This document shows positions 32,082-40,201 of a stretch of DNA of 61,229 nucleotides, in pieces. The stretch comes from Colwellia marinimaniae (GTDB lineage Bacteria > Pseudomonadota > Gammaproteobacteria > Enterobacterales > Alteromonadaceae), in NCBI RefSeq assembly GCF_002207865.1, contig NZ_BDQM01000023.1:1-61229 (forward strand), read 5' to 3'. Each line of letters starts with the position of its first letter. Within the stretch, counting starts at the first letter, position 1. The notes beneath the pieces are model-generated. The model saw nothing but the letters and a program-made list of their open reading frames with translations, was not told the DNA's origin and ran no database searches. Both the position numbers and the translations under genes were made by a program.

Positions 32082-33263
32082 ATGTTTTTAAAAAGGCTGA
32101 CGTTATTGTTTTACTGCTCGCTATTCTTAGTTAATTTACCGGCGAGTGCGATGACAGTAAAACCTATAATCGTTGGCGCCGAGCAAGTATCGCGGTACTT
32201 ACCAAAACTAAAAGGCAAAAGAGTTGCTTTAGTGGTCAATCAGACCTCTAAGGTTTTTGATGAGCATTTAGTGGATTTTTTGTTAAAAAAGCATATAGAT
32301 ATTAACGTTATCTTTGCCCCAGAACATGGTTTCCGCGGTAATAGAGATGCCGGTGAAAAGTTTGCTTCAAGCTTTGATAGTCAAACAGGTATCCCTCTGG
32401 TTTCACTGTATGGTAAAACCCGTAAACCCTCATTAAGTATCATGAAACAATTTGATGTCATTGTTTTTGATATTCAAGATGTTGGTGTGCGTTTTTATAC
32501 TTATATCAGTACTATGCATTACATGATGGAAGCGGCAGCGGATGCGGGTATTGAATTTATCGTCTTAGACCGACCTAATCCTAATGGTAGTTTTATTGAT
32601 GGTCCCGTACTTGAAAAAGAATTCCGCTCATTTGTTGGCATGCACCCCATACCTATTCTACACGGGCTGACGGTAGCAGAGCTTGCACAAATGATTAAAG
32701 GAGAAGCTTGGTTAACCAGTAAAAAGCACTTGGCGCTTACGGTAGTTAAAGTGAAAAATTATCAGAGAGATTTCGCCTATAGCTTACCGGTAAAACCAAG
32801 CCCTAATTTACCGAATGATCAGGCCATCGCTTTATATCCCTCATTAACCTTCTTTGAAGCCACACCGGTAAGTATTGGTCGGGGCACGCCATTTCCCTTT
32901 CAGGTGATCGGTCATGATAAAGTTAATCTAGGCAGTTTCACCTTTACCCCAGTGTCAACGTTAGGGGCCGCAACTAAGCCAAAATTAATGCAGGTAAAGC
33001 TACAGGGAGAAGATCTTCGCCATGTTGCTAGCCAAGGTTTAAATTTACATTATTTACTGGCTTGGTATCAAGCCTTTGCAAAAAAAGGCCTCATTTTCTT
33101 TAACAGTCCAAAATTTATGGATAAATTAGCAGGCACGGATAAATTAAGAAAAGCGATTATTTCGGGACAAAGTGCTCAACAAATAAAACAAAGTTGGCAG
33201 GCTGATATCGATAGCTTTAGAGTAAAGCGTCGGCCTTATTTGCTCTATCCCGATATTAATTAG
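32082..33263 (+). CDS. namZ: NamZ-type exo-beta-N-acetylmuramidase (DUF1343)
   Basis: Belongs to the DUF1343 family, whose Bacillus subtilis member NamZ (YbbC) releases MurNAc from the non-reducing end of peptidoglycan fragments. The 393-residue protein has a signal peptide (MFLKRLTLLFYCSLFLVNLP then ASA), then GKRVALVVNQTS, IFAPEHGFRGNRDAG, VFDIQDVGVRFYTYISTMHY, LDRPNPNG and the late TPVSIGRGTPFPFQVIG. TTG (32049) and GTG (32073) are alternative in-frame starts; ATG gives the cleanest signal peptide. Between murQ and a D-lactate dehydrogenase, it fits a periplasmic MurNAc supplier. Confidence 0.88.
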   Translation: MFLKRLTLLFYCSLFLVNLPASAMTVKPIIVGAEQVSRYLPKLKGKRVALVVNQTSKVFDEHLVDFLLKKHIDINVIFAPEHGFRGNRDAGEKFASSFDSQTGIPLVSLYGKTRKPSLSIMKQFDVIVFDIQDVGVRFYTYISTMHYMMEAAADAGIEFIVLDRPNPNGSFIDGPVLEKEFRSFVGMHPIPILHGLTVAELAQMIKGEAWLTSKKHLALTVVKVKNYQRDFAYSLPVKPSPNLPNDQAIALYPSLTFFEATPVSIGRGTPFPFQVIGHDKVNLGSFTFTPVSTLGAATKPKLMQVKLQGEDLRHVASQGLNLHYLLAWYQAFAKKGLIFFNSPKFMDKLAGTDKLRKAIISGQSAQQIKQSWQADIDSFRVKRRPYLLYPDIN

Positions 33264-33307
33264 CGAAGAATTTTTTATGGAACTACCGCTTTATAAGGAA
33301 AATTTTG

Positions 33308-36277
33308 ATGGCTAGTGCGAAGCAAACCGTAGCGGCAAGCGCATTTATAGAATTTAGTCAGGCTGTTGCCAAAATCCTACCAAAAGACAATGTAATTGAG
33401 CGCTATTTGCAACGCTTTGCTTATGGCACCGATGCGAGTTTTTACCGCTTAGTACCAAAAGTTGTCTTGCAACTTGATAGCGATATTCAGGTACGCCAAG
33501 TGATAAAACTGGCTAATAAATATCAAGTAGCCATCACTTTTCGTGCGGCTGGGACTAGCTTGTCCGGTCAAGCCATTAGTGATTCAGTGTTGATAATTTT
33601 ATCAAGCCTTTGGCAGGGAATAAAGATCTTAGACCAAGGAGAAAAAATTTCTCTACAGCCAGGCGTTATTGGCGCTCACGCAAATAAAGCACTACAGGTG
33701 TATGCCCGTAAAATAGGTCCTGATCCCGCCTCGATCAATAGTTGCAAAATAGGTGGCATAGCCGCTAATAATTCTTCGGGCATGTGTTGTGGGGTAAAAG
33801 ACAATAGTTATCATACCCTGGCGGATATAGATTTGATATTTGCTGATGGCAGCCAGTTAAATACCGCTGATAGTCAATCAAGGGAAACATTTCTTCAGCA
33901 AAACAAAAGTTTTACCACTCGCTTGATGAAAATTGTTGACTACGTCAATGCGGATCACGCTTTAGTCACTAAAATTAAGCATAAATACCGCTTAAAAAAC
34001 ACCACCGGCTACGGCTTAAATGCGCTGGTTGATTATAGCGATGTTATCGACATTATTAGTCACTTAATTATAGGCTCAGAAGGAACACTGGCTTTTATTA
34101 ATAACATTACTTTCCACACGATCGAGGTCTTGCCTCATAAATCTGCCGGGCTATTTATTTTTGATAATATGGATATTGCTTGTAATCTTGTTTTGTCCTT
34201 AGCTCAAGAACGTGTCGATGCAGTAGAAATTATGGATGCTCGGGCGTTAAACAGTGTCCACGGTCAACTTGCTTCGATTGTAAATATTGATAAGCCTTTA
34301 AACGCAGAAAGCGTGGCCTTGTTAATTGAAATAAGTGCCGATACCGTCGAACAACTGCAAGTCAATGAGCAGCAATTATTGCTCCATATTAAAATTGTGG
34401 AAAAGTCTATTCAAGCACAAAAAGCTTTTACTATTGATAAAGACGAAATCGAGGCGTTATGGAAAATACGCAAGGGCATGTTTCCTGCCGTTGGCTCAGT
34501 CCGCCCAAAGGGAACCACAGTCATCATTGAAGATATTGCCCTGCCACTGGCAAGGCTGGCAGAAGGTGTTAACGATTTACAGCAATTATTTAAGCAATTT
34601 GGTTATGATGAAGCGATAATTTTTGGTCATGCTTTAGCCGGAAATTTACACTTTGTTTTCACTCAAACGTTTGCCAGTGACAAGGAAATCAGTCGTTATC
34701 GTGACTTTATGGCTAAGGTAACTAAAATGGTTGCCATTGACTATCAAGGCTCGCTTAAAGCTGAGCATGGTACGGGTCGTAATATGGCGCCATTTGTGGA
34801 AATGGAGTGGGGCGGGGACTTATATCAAGTGATGAAACAAATAAAAACATTGTTTGATCCTAAAGGCATACTTAACCCTGGCGTTATCATCAATGACGAT
34901 AGCGAGGCCCATCTACGCCACTTAAAAACCATGATGGCGACAGATGACATTATTGATACCTGCATTGAATGTGGCTTTTGTGAACCCGTGTGCCCTTCGA
35001 AAGATTTCACCCTCACCCCACGTCAACGCATTGCGTTATGGCGACAAAAAGCCCTATTAAGCCAACAAATTTCTCATGCCAATGACTCGGAAAAAATAGC
35101 GTTAACCGCTCAGTTAAGAGCTTTGGAAAAAGATTATCAGTTTTTTGCTATCGATAGTTGTGCGGCCACTGGGCTATGTGGTCAACAATGTCCAGTGGGT
35201 ATTGATACCGGCATGTTTATCAAGTCGCTAAGAGAAAAGAAAAATACTGGCAGTAAGGTAAAAACCTTTTCGGCTAAAGTGATCGCAGATAATTTTTCTG
35301 CAGTGTCGAGTATTGCTAGGTTGGGTTTAAATACAGTGGCTACGATAAATCATATCGCCGGTAATAAGTTCACTAAAAAGTCCTTTAAGGCTGTTAGTAC
35401 CTTGAGTAATAATGCCATACCTTTATGGTTTCAAGCCTGGCCAGCCGGGGCTAAAGTCATTGCTGAAGGTGAGTTTAATGGTCAAAACCATCTGCTCTCA
35501 GCACCTGTTGCCAGCAATATTGAAACTCAGGTAGCAACACCGGTAGCAACAACTAAGGCGGCAAACAAAGTTGTCTATATCCCTTCATGTGCCAATCGTA
35601 TATTTGGTTGTGATGAACAAGCACCCGATAAACGCAGTTTAGTTGCAGTCGTCTTGTCACTATGTAAAAAAGCCAATATTACCGTCATTATTCCAAAGGG
35701 CAGTGGTGAATTATGTTGTGGCATGCCATGGCAGTCAAAAGGCTTAGCACAGATTTCTCAAGATAAAAGGCAGCAATTTTTAGCAAAAGTAGTCACGGCT
35801 TCAGAGCAAGGTAAATGGCCGGTCATCACCGATGCTAGTCCATGTGCACTGACCTTGAATCAAGGGGAAGACAGTGATAATTCTGCCACTAGGTTGGTAA
35901 TATTTGAAGCGACTGAGTTTATCGCCAAGTATGTGGTGGATAAATTACAGATTAATAAAAGCGATGAATGTTTTATGCTACACAATAGCTGTAGCAGTGA
36001 AAAAATGGACCAGGGCCGTTATTTAAAGCAACTTGCCCAGCTATGTAGTGACAATATTGTTGAACCAGAAAATATCAGTTGTTGTGGTTTTGCCGGAGAT
36101 AAAGGTTTTTATTTACCGGAACTCAATAAAAGTGCCTTGGCGCCTTTAAAAGCTCAAATACCACCGGGTTGTCAACGAGGTTTGAGTAACTCTCGCACGT
36201 GTGAAATAGGGCTAACCGAGCATTCAGGCATATCTTATCAATCGATACTGTATTTATTAGATCAGTGCAGTGATTAA
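33308..36277 (+). CDS. FAD- and Fe-S-dependent D-lactate dehydrogenase (Dld-II type)
   Basis: A 989-residue oxidase of the glycolate oxidase/D-lactate dehydrogenase family, which would oxidise D-lactate to pyruvate and pass electrons to the respiratory chain. The PCMH-type FAD domain (about 30-260) contains FRAAGTSLSGQAIS; the FAD-oxidase C domain follows; two 4Fe-4S clusters are in CIECGFCEPVCPS (near 555) and CAATGLCGQQCPVG; two CCG domains carry CCGMPWQSKG and CCGFAGDKGFY. The fused architecture matches Shewanella Dld-II. AAGGAAAATTTTG precedes the ATG. Position after murQ, which releases D-lactate, supports the substrate; glycolate or another 2-hydroxy acid is possible. Confidence 0.87.
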   Translation: MASAKQTVAASAFIEFSQAVAKILPKDNVIERYLQRFAYGTDASFYRLVPKVVLQLDSDIQVRQVIKLANKYQVAITFRAAGTSLSGQAISDSVLIILSSLWQGIKILDQGEKISLQPGVIGAHANKALQVYARKIGPDPASINSCKIGGIAANNSSGMCCGVKDNSYHTLADIDLIFADGSQLNTADSQSRETFLQQNKSFTTRLMKIVDYVNADHALVTKIKHKYRLKNTTGYGLNALVDYSDVIDIISHLIIGSEGTLAFINNITFHTIEVLPHKSAGLFIFDNMDIACNLVLSLAQERVDAVEIMDARALNSVHGQLASIVNIDKPLNAESVALLIEISADTVEQLQVNEQQLLLHIKIVEKSIQAQKAFTIDKDEIEALWKIRKGMFPAVGSVRPKGTTVIIEDIALPLARLAEGVNDLQQLFKQFGYDEAIIFGHALAGNLHFVFTQTFASDKEISRYRDFMAKVTKMVAIDYQGSLKAEHGTGRNMAPFVEMEWGGDLYQVMKQIKTLFDPKGILNPGVIINDDSEAHLRHLKTMMATDDIIDTCIECGFCEPVCPSKDFTLTPRQRIALWRQKALLSQQISHANDSEKIALTAQLRALEKDYQFFAIDSCAATGLCGQQCPVGIDTGMFIKSLREKKNTGSKVKTFSAKVIADNFSAVSSIARLGLNTVATINHIAGNKFTKKSFKAVSTLSNNAIPLWFQAWPAGAKVIAEGEFNGQNHLLSAPVASNIETQVATPVATTKAANKVVYIPSCANRIFGCDEQAPDKRSLVAVVLSLCKKANITVIIPKGSGELCCGMPWQSKGLAQISQDKRQQFLAKVVTASEQGKWPVITDASPCALTLNQGEDSDNSATRLVIFEATEFIAKYVVDKLQINKSDECFMLHNSCSSEKMDQGRYLKQLAQLCSDNIVEPENISCCGFAGDKGFYLPELNKSALAPLKAQIPPGCQRGLSNSRTCEIGLTEHSGISYQSILYLLDQCSD

Positions 36278-36285
36278 GGTATAAA

Positions 36286-37554
36286 TTAAGCGGCCGCCGT
36301 GCGATTACTGCCGGTGTTTTTTGCCTTATAAAGCGCTTTATTAGCTCGAGCAATAAGATCATTTAAATCTTCATCGTGCATTTGTGCAACACCTGAGCTG
36401 CAAGATAGTTGAATGTCGTTTGGCCAAGCAGTCGCTAAAATACTGGCTCTAATTTTATCCGCTACTGCCATGGCTTGTGCCAGGCTGGTATCGGGGCAGA
36501 CCAATAAAAATTCTTCGCTATTCCAGCGAGCTATCGTGTCGCTAGAGCGGCAGGAGCTATTAATTTGCTTGACAAATTGTTGTAAAAGCTTATCTACCAT
36601 TTGCTGACCGTATTTCGGGTATAAATCTGAAAAGTCATCTAGATTGAAAAAGATAATACTTAAATTTTGTAAGTCAGTTGGCGCCAGTTGATCAAAACAT
36701 TTTCTTAAACCAATACGATTAAGTGCGCCCGTTAAGGCATCAGTCTGAGCACCAAAGGCTATTGCTGGTGCAGGTTGAGCTGAAACTTCCGCTGCACGCT
36801 CTTTCGGGCGACTAGCACGATGGATTAAATAACCTAGCGCTAAACTCCATATGGCAATTAATATTGAAATCAGCGTGGTTGAACTGACATATTTACCTTT
36901 AAACTCAATACGTTCCAGGGTTATTTTATAGTTACCTGCTGCTACTGTTGTACTGGGTGCTATGACTATACTATAGATGTTGGCAAAATCGGTGCCGCCA
37001 TGAGTTAACGCTAAATTATGGCTATTATGCCACCATTGAGGGATATAAAAATCATTGAGTGTTAACCAAACGGGGTTACTAACGTAAGCTTCTAAATACT
37101 CTAAACTATTATATTTTAGGCTTTTTTCTTCAGCATTGAGCGAGTAATCCGCATTAAAGTTGCGTAATTCTATACGGGTACCGGGTTGTGTTGGATGATT
37201 ATGCTGTATCCATAAACCAATTTTCTCATAACTAGATAAGTCTAAGCCGGTGAAGGGGGCTTGTTTACTTAAATCCTGTACATTAATAATTAACTGACAA
37301 TAAGGTTGATCTAGATGCGATTTTTTTAATTGACATGAAAATTCAAGTCCTTGATTGGTCTTTACTACCTTGGCGATTGAGGCACCTAGCACGCTACTAT
37401 CATCAATAACCTTAATGTCAGCTGAGTGTAAATCAATGCTTTTAACTTTTTCTATGTTGAGAAATAACAAGACTGAGATGATTAACGTTAACAATAGCAG
37501 TGACATAACACCATAAAGTTCACCACTTCCCTGAGTCTCCTTTACTTTTTGCAT
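36286..37554 (-). CDS. Membrane GGDEF-family protein with degenerate active site
   Basis: A 422-residue protein with an N-terminal membrane anchor (about 15-33), a periplasmic region of about 190 residues, a second membrane helix (STTLISILIAIWSLALGYLI) and a cytoplasmic GGDEF-type domain from about 270. The domain has TDALTGALNRIG, but the signature reads RWNSEEF where active diguanylate cyclases have GGDEF or GGEEF. Both glycines are lost, so c-di-GMP synthesis is unlikely. The periplasmic part resembles carbohydrate-binding-like sensor folds only vaguely. It is convergent with the D-lactate dehydrogenase, 8 bp apart. Confidence 0.82.
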   Translation of the reverse strand: MQKVKETQGSGELYGVMSLLLLTLIISVLLFLNIEKVKSIDLHSADIKVIDDSSVLGASIAKVVKTNQGLEFSCQLKKSHLDQPYCQLIINVQDLSKQAPFTGLDLSSYEKIGLWIQHNHPTQPGTRIELRNFNADYSLNAEEKSLKYNSLEYLEAYVSNPVWLTLNDFYIPQWWHNSHNLALTHGGTDFANIYSIVIAPSTTVAAGNYKITLERIEFKGKYVSSTTLISILIAIWSLALGYLIHRASRPKERAAEVSAQPAPAIAFGAQTDALTGALNRIGLRKCFDQLAPTDLQNLSIIFFNLDDFSDLYPKYGQQMVDKLLQQFVKQINSSCRSSDTIARWNSEEFLLVCPDTSLAQAMAVADKIRASILATAWPNDIQLSCSSGVAQMHDEDLNDLIARANKALYKAKNTGSNRTAAA

Positions 37555-37689
37555 AGAAAATATCCCTTAAAGTAGCTAAGTCGTTGCAAACATCTATAGC
37601 AAAATAAATGAGTGTTAACGTTAATTTATTCGCTTGAGAGACTAGCAGGTAAAAATGTTACTCCTTTAAACGTAATACAGCATGAGCAA

Positions 37690-38799
37690 TTAAACAACTT
37701 TTAGCCGCTCAGCAACATAATCAGCGATGGCCAAGCTAGAGGTTAAGCCCGGTGAATCAATACCAAATAAATTTATTAGGCCTTTAAGTTGGTGTACTTG
37801 ACTTGTTTGAATAACAAAATCCTTAAAAGCATCATTAGGCCCCTGTAATTTAGGGCGAATACCCGCGTAAGCTGGTTGTAACTTATCGATTGCTAACGTG
37901 GGAAAATATTGCGATACCTGCGTTATAAACTTGTCTTTCAGTTTCTCTGGAAAGTCATAATCCAAATGTTCAATATATTGAGTATCAGGGCCGAACTTTA
38001 ACTGGCCACCCATATCAAGTGAGGCATGAATACCTAAGCCATTGTCACGCGGGATAGGGTATATCAACTGTTTAAAAGGACTTTTTCCTTGATAAGAAAA
38101 GTAATGACCACGACACCAATGTAGCTGGGGAATAAATTTTTTATCTAAGCCCTTGATGGTATGTGCTAACGATACACTGTGTAATCCCGCGCAATTAATT
38201 AAATATTTGCAGTGAATGGATAGCCGTTCACCTTGGCTATCTAAGCTAACGTCAAAACCATCTGGTGTAGCTAGGGCAGTAATCATTTTGGTTTGGGCAA
38301 CAAACATAGCGTTATTTTGTTCAGCTTGTGCTAATAAACTTTGCATATAAGCATGACTGTCAATGATGCCCGTTGACGGAGAATGTATAGCCGCCGTCGC
38401 TCTTAGTTCAGGTTCAAGCTGTTTTAATTGGGCTTGAGCAATCCAGGTAAGATCATCAACGCCATTTTTGCTAGCGCTGAGCATGGTTTTTTTAAGGTAA
38501 GCTTCTTCTACTGGGCCTTGGGCAACCAATAACTTGCCGATTTTATTAACGGGAATATGGCGCTCTTGGCAATATTGATAAAGCAAGGTTTTGCCTTGCA
38601 CACAGAACGTTGCTTTTAGGCTGTTTTGTGGATAGTAAATACCCGCATGAATCACTTCACTGTTGCGACTACTGGTTTCTTCACCAAAACTAGCATTTTT
38701 ATCAATCACTAACACATCATCTAACTGTTGACTGAGTTTTGCTGCAATGGCTAAACCAATAACACCCGCGCCAACAATAAGCACATCTACTTTATCCAT
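37690..38799 (-). CDS. FAD-dependent oxidoreductase, L-2-hydroxyglutarate oxidase-like
   Basis: A 369-residue member of the DAO superfamily. The N-terminal dinucleotide-binding motif is VLIVGAGVIGLAIAAKLS, followed by the SSRNSEVIHAGIYYP signature shared with L-2-hydroxyglutarate dehydrogenases. INCAGLHS, GRGHYFSY-like WCRGHYFSYQG and the C-terminal GIDSPGLTSSLAIADYV fit the same family. The true substrate may be another 2-hydroxy acid; E. coli LhgO (YgaF) is about 50 residues longer. A single gene on the minus strand, divergent from fdhD. Confidence 0.82.
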   Translation of the reverse strand: MDKVDVLIVGAGVIGLAIAAKLSQQLDDVLVIDKNASFGEETSSRNSEVIHAGIYYPQNSLKATFCVQGKTLLYQYCQERHIPVNKIGKLLVAQGPVEEAYLKKTMLSASKNGVDDLTWIAQAQLKQLEPELRATAAIHSPSTGIIDSHAYMQSLLAQAEQNNAMFVAQTKMITALATPDGFDVSLDSQGERLSIHCKYLINCAGLHSVSLAHTIKGLDKKFIPQLHWCRGHYFSYQGKSPFKQLIYPIPRDNGLGIHASLDMGGQLKFGPDTQYIEHLDYDFPEKLKDKFITQVSQYFPTLAIDKLQPAYAGIRPKLQGPNDAFKDFVIQTSQVHQLKGLINLFGIDSPGLTSSLAIADYVAERLKVV

Positions 38800-39080
38800 A
38801 CTATCCTACGTAATAACAAGCACACTTTACCTTGGTGGTAAGTGTGACCCTAAGTGTGCTAATTATAGCGATAAAACAAACATCTACTCTATTTTTTAGT
38901 AAATTTTACCTAGGCTCGATAGACAAAAGATAATTTAGCCTGAATAAATTGTTATGCAACAAAAGCTAGACCATATTTTAACTCTTATTCGTTAATCAAG
39001 GTAACTAGCGCTTTCCTGTTTTAAGGTTAGGCGGTAAACTTTACTCATTAAGCACCCTTAAAATAGTAATACAATTTCAT

Positions 39081-40118
39081 ATGGAAAATACTGCAAGCGC
39101 TCTACGTTCAACAAAAACCATCAACAAGGTAAGCTACTCCTTTAGCCCTGGAGGAACGGGGAAAAGTGCCGTTTTAGCTGCGGTTACAGAAAAGAATCAG
39201 CGCACACTGATAAGGAAAACCAGTACCGATACGGTTATTGTTGAACAACCCTTGCAGATCACTTTATCTTGGCTAGCACAAGGCGTGGTGGAAAACAGAG
39301 TATTCACTATTACCATGCGCACACCGGGACACGATTACTTATTGATAATCGGCTTATTGCATAGTGAAGGGGTGATAAAGCAACTTAGTGATATTGAGTC
39401 AATAAAACTAGAGTCTGACGATATAACGGGGCAAGGCGGGCAAAATGAGTGGTTAGTACTCTTTAATGCCGGGGTTATCCCCGACTTATCCTCATTAGAA
39501 CGATATATGATGAGCTATTCTAGTTGTGGCCTTTGTGGCACTACCTCCTTAAAAACACTAGAGCTTAAGACGGTAATAAACTTATCTTTTGTTGAACATA
39601 AAAATGTTCTAGTGGCACAGTCATTACTTTTATTATCCAGTAAAATGCGTGGTCAACAAGGTCTATTTGATAAAACGGGTGGTGTACATGGCGTAGCCTT
39701 ATTTGGGCTAGAGTGTAACAGAGAGCCAGCAGGAGCAGCTGAGCTACCGTTAGCTCGCTCATTGCATCAAAAGCTAAATTTACAACATATCTATGAAGAT
39801 ATCGGTCGTCATAACGCGGTAGATAAGGTGATTGGCGCTTTATTAACATCCAACGACGTGCAAAATAAGTCAGTGCATGGTAACTCTGCAAAATCGTCGC
39901 AACAAGCAAGGTTATGTTTACTGCTTGTTAGTGGACGAATAAGCTTTGAAATAGTACAAAAGACCATCATGGCCGGTATTCATGTTTTAGTCGGTGTTGG
40001 AGCACCTTCTGATCTTGCCATACAAGCAGCTAAGCAATTTGATTTAACCTTGATTGGTTTTGTTAGTGATAAAGGCTTTAATGTCTATCATGGTGATTGG
40101 CGCTTAACTAATGCTTAA
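39081..40118 (+). CDS. fdhD: Formate dehydrogenase sulfurtransferase FdhD
   Basis: Transfers sulfur from IscS to the molybdenum cofactor to activate formate dehydrogenase-type enzymes. The 345-residue protein is longer than E. coli FdhD (277), mainly by an N-terminal extension of about 40 residues. The sulfur-relay CxxC is in SYSSCGLCGTTS, and the cofactor-binding C-terminal half includes TGGVHGVALF and YEDIGRHNAVDKVIGALL. It is convergent with the molybdoenzyme gene 40202-42517, which is its likely client. Confidence 0.92.
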   Translation: MENTASALRSTKTINKVSYSFSPGGTGKSAVLAAVTEKNQRTLIRKTSTDTVIVEQPLQITLSWLAQGVVENRVFTITMRTPGHDYLLIIGLLHSEGVIKQLSDIESIKLESDDITGQGGQNEWLVLFNAGVIPDLSSLERYMMSYSSCGLCGTTSLKTLELKTVINLSFVEHKNVLVAQSLLLLSSKMRGQQGLFDKTGGVHGVALFGLECNREPAGAAELPLARSLHQKLNLQHIYEDIGRHNAVDKVIGALLTSNDVQNKSVHGNSAKSSQQARLCLLLVSGRISFEIVQKTIMAGIHVLVGVGAPSDLAIQAAKQFDLTLIGFVSDKGFNVYHGDWRLTNA

Positions 40119-40201
40119 CTGATTATATCGAATAAATATGGAGTAAAGCTAGAGTAGAAATAATCAAGCAGCACCAGCACGCGCCCCTGCGGTAATTCCA
40201 G

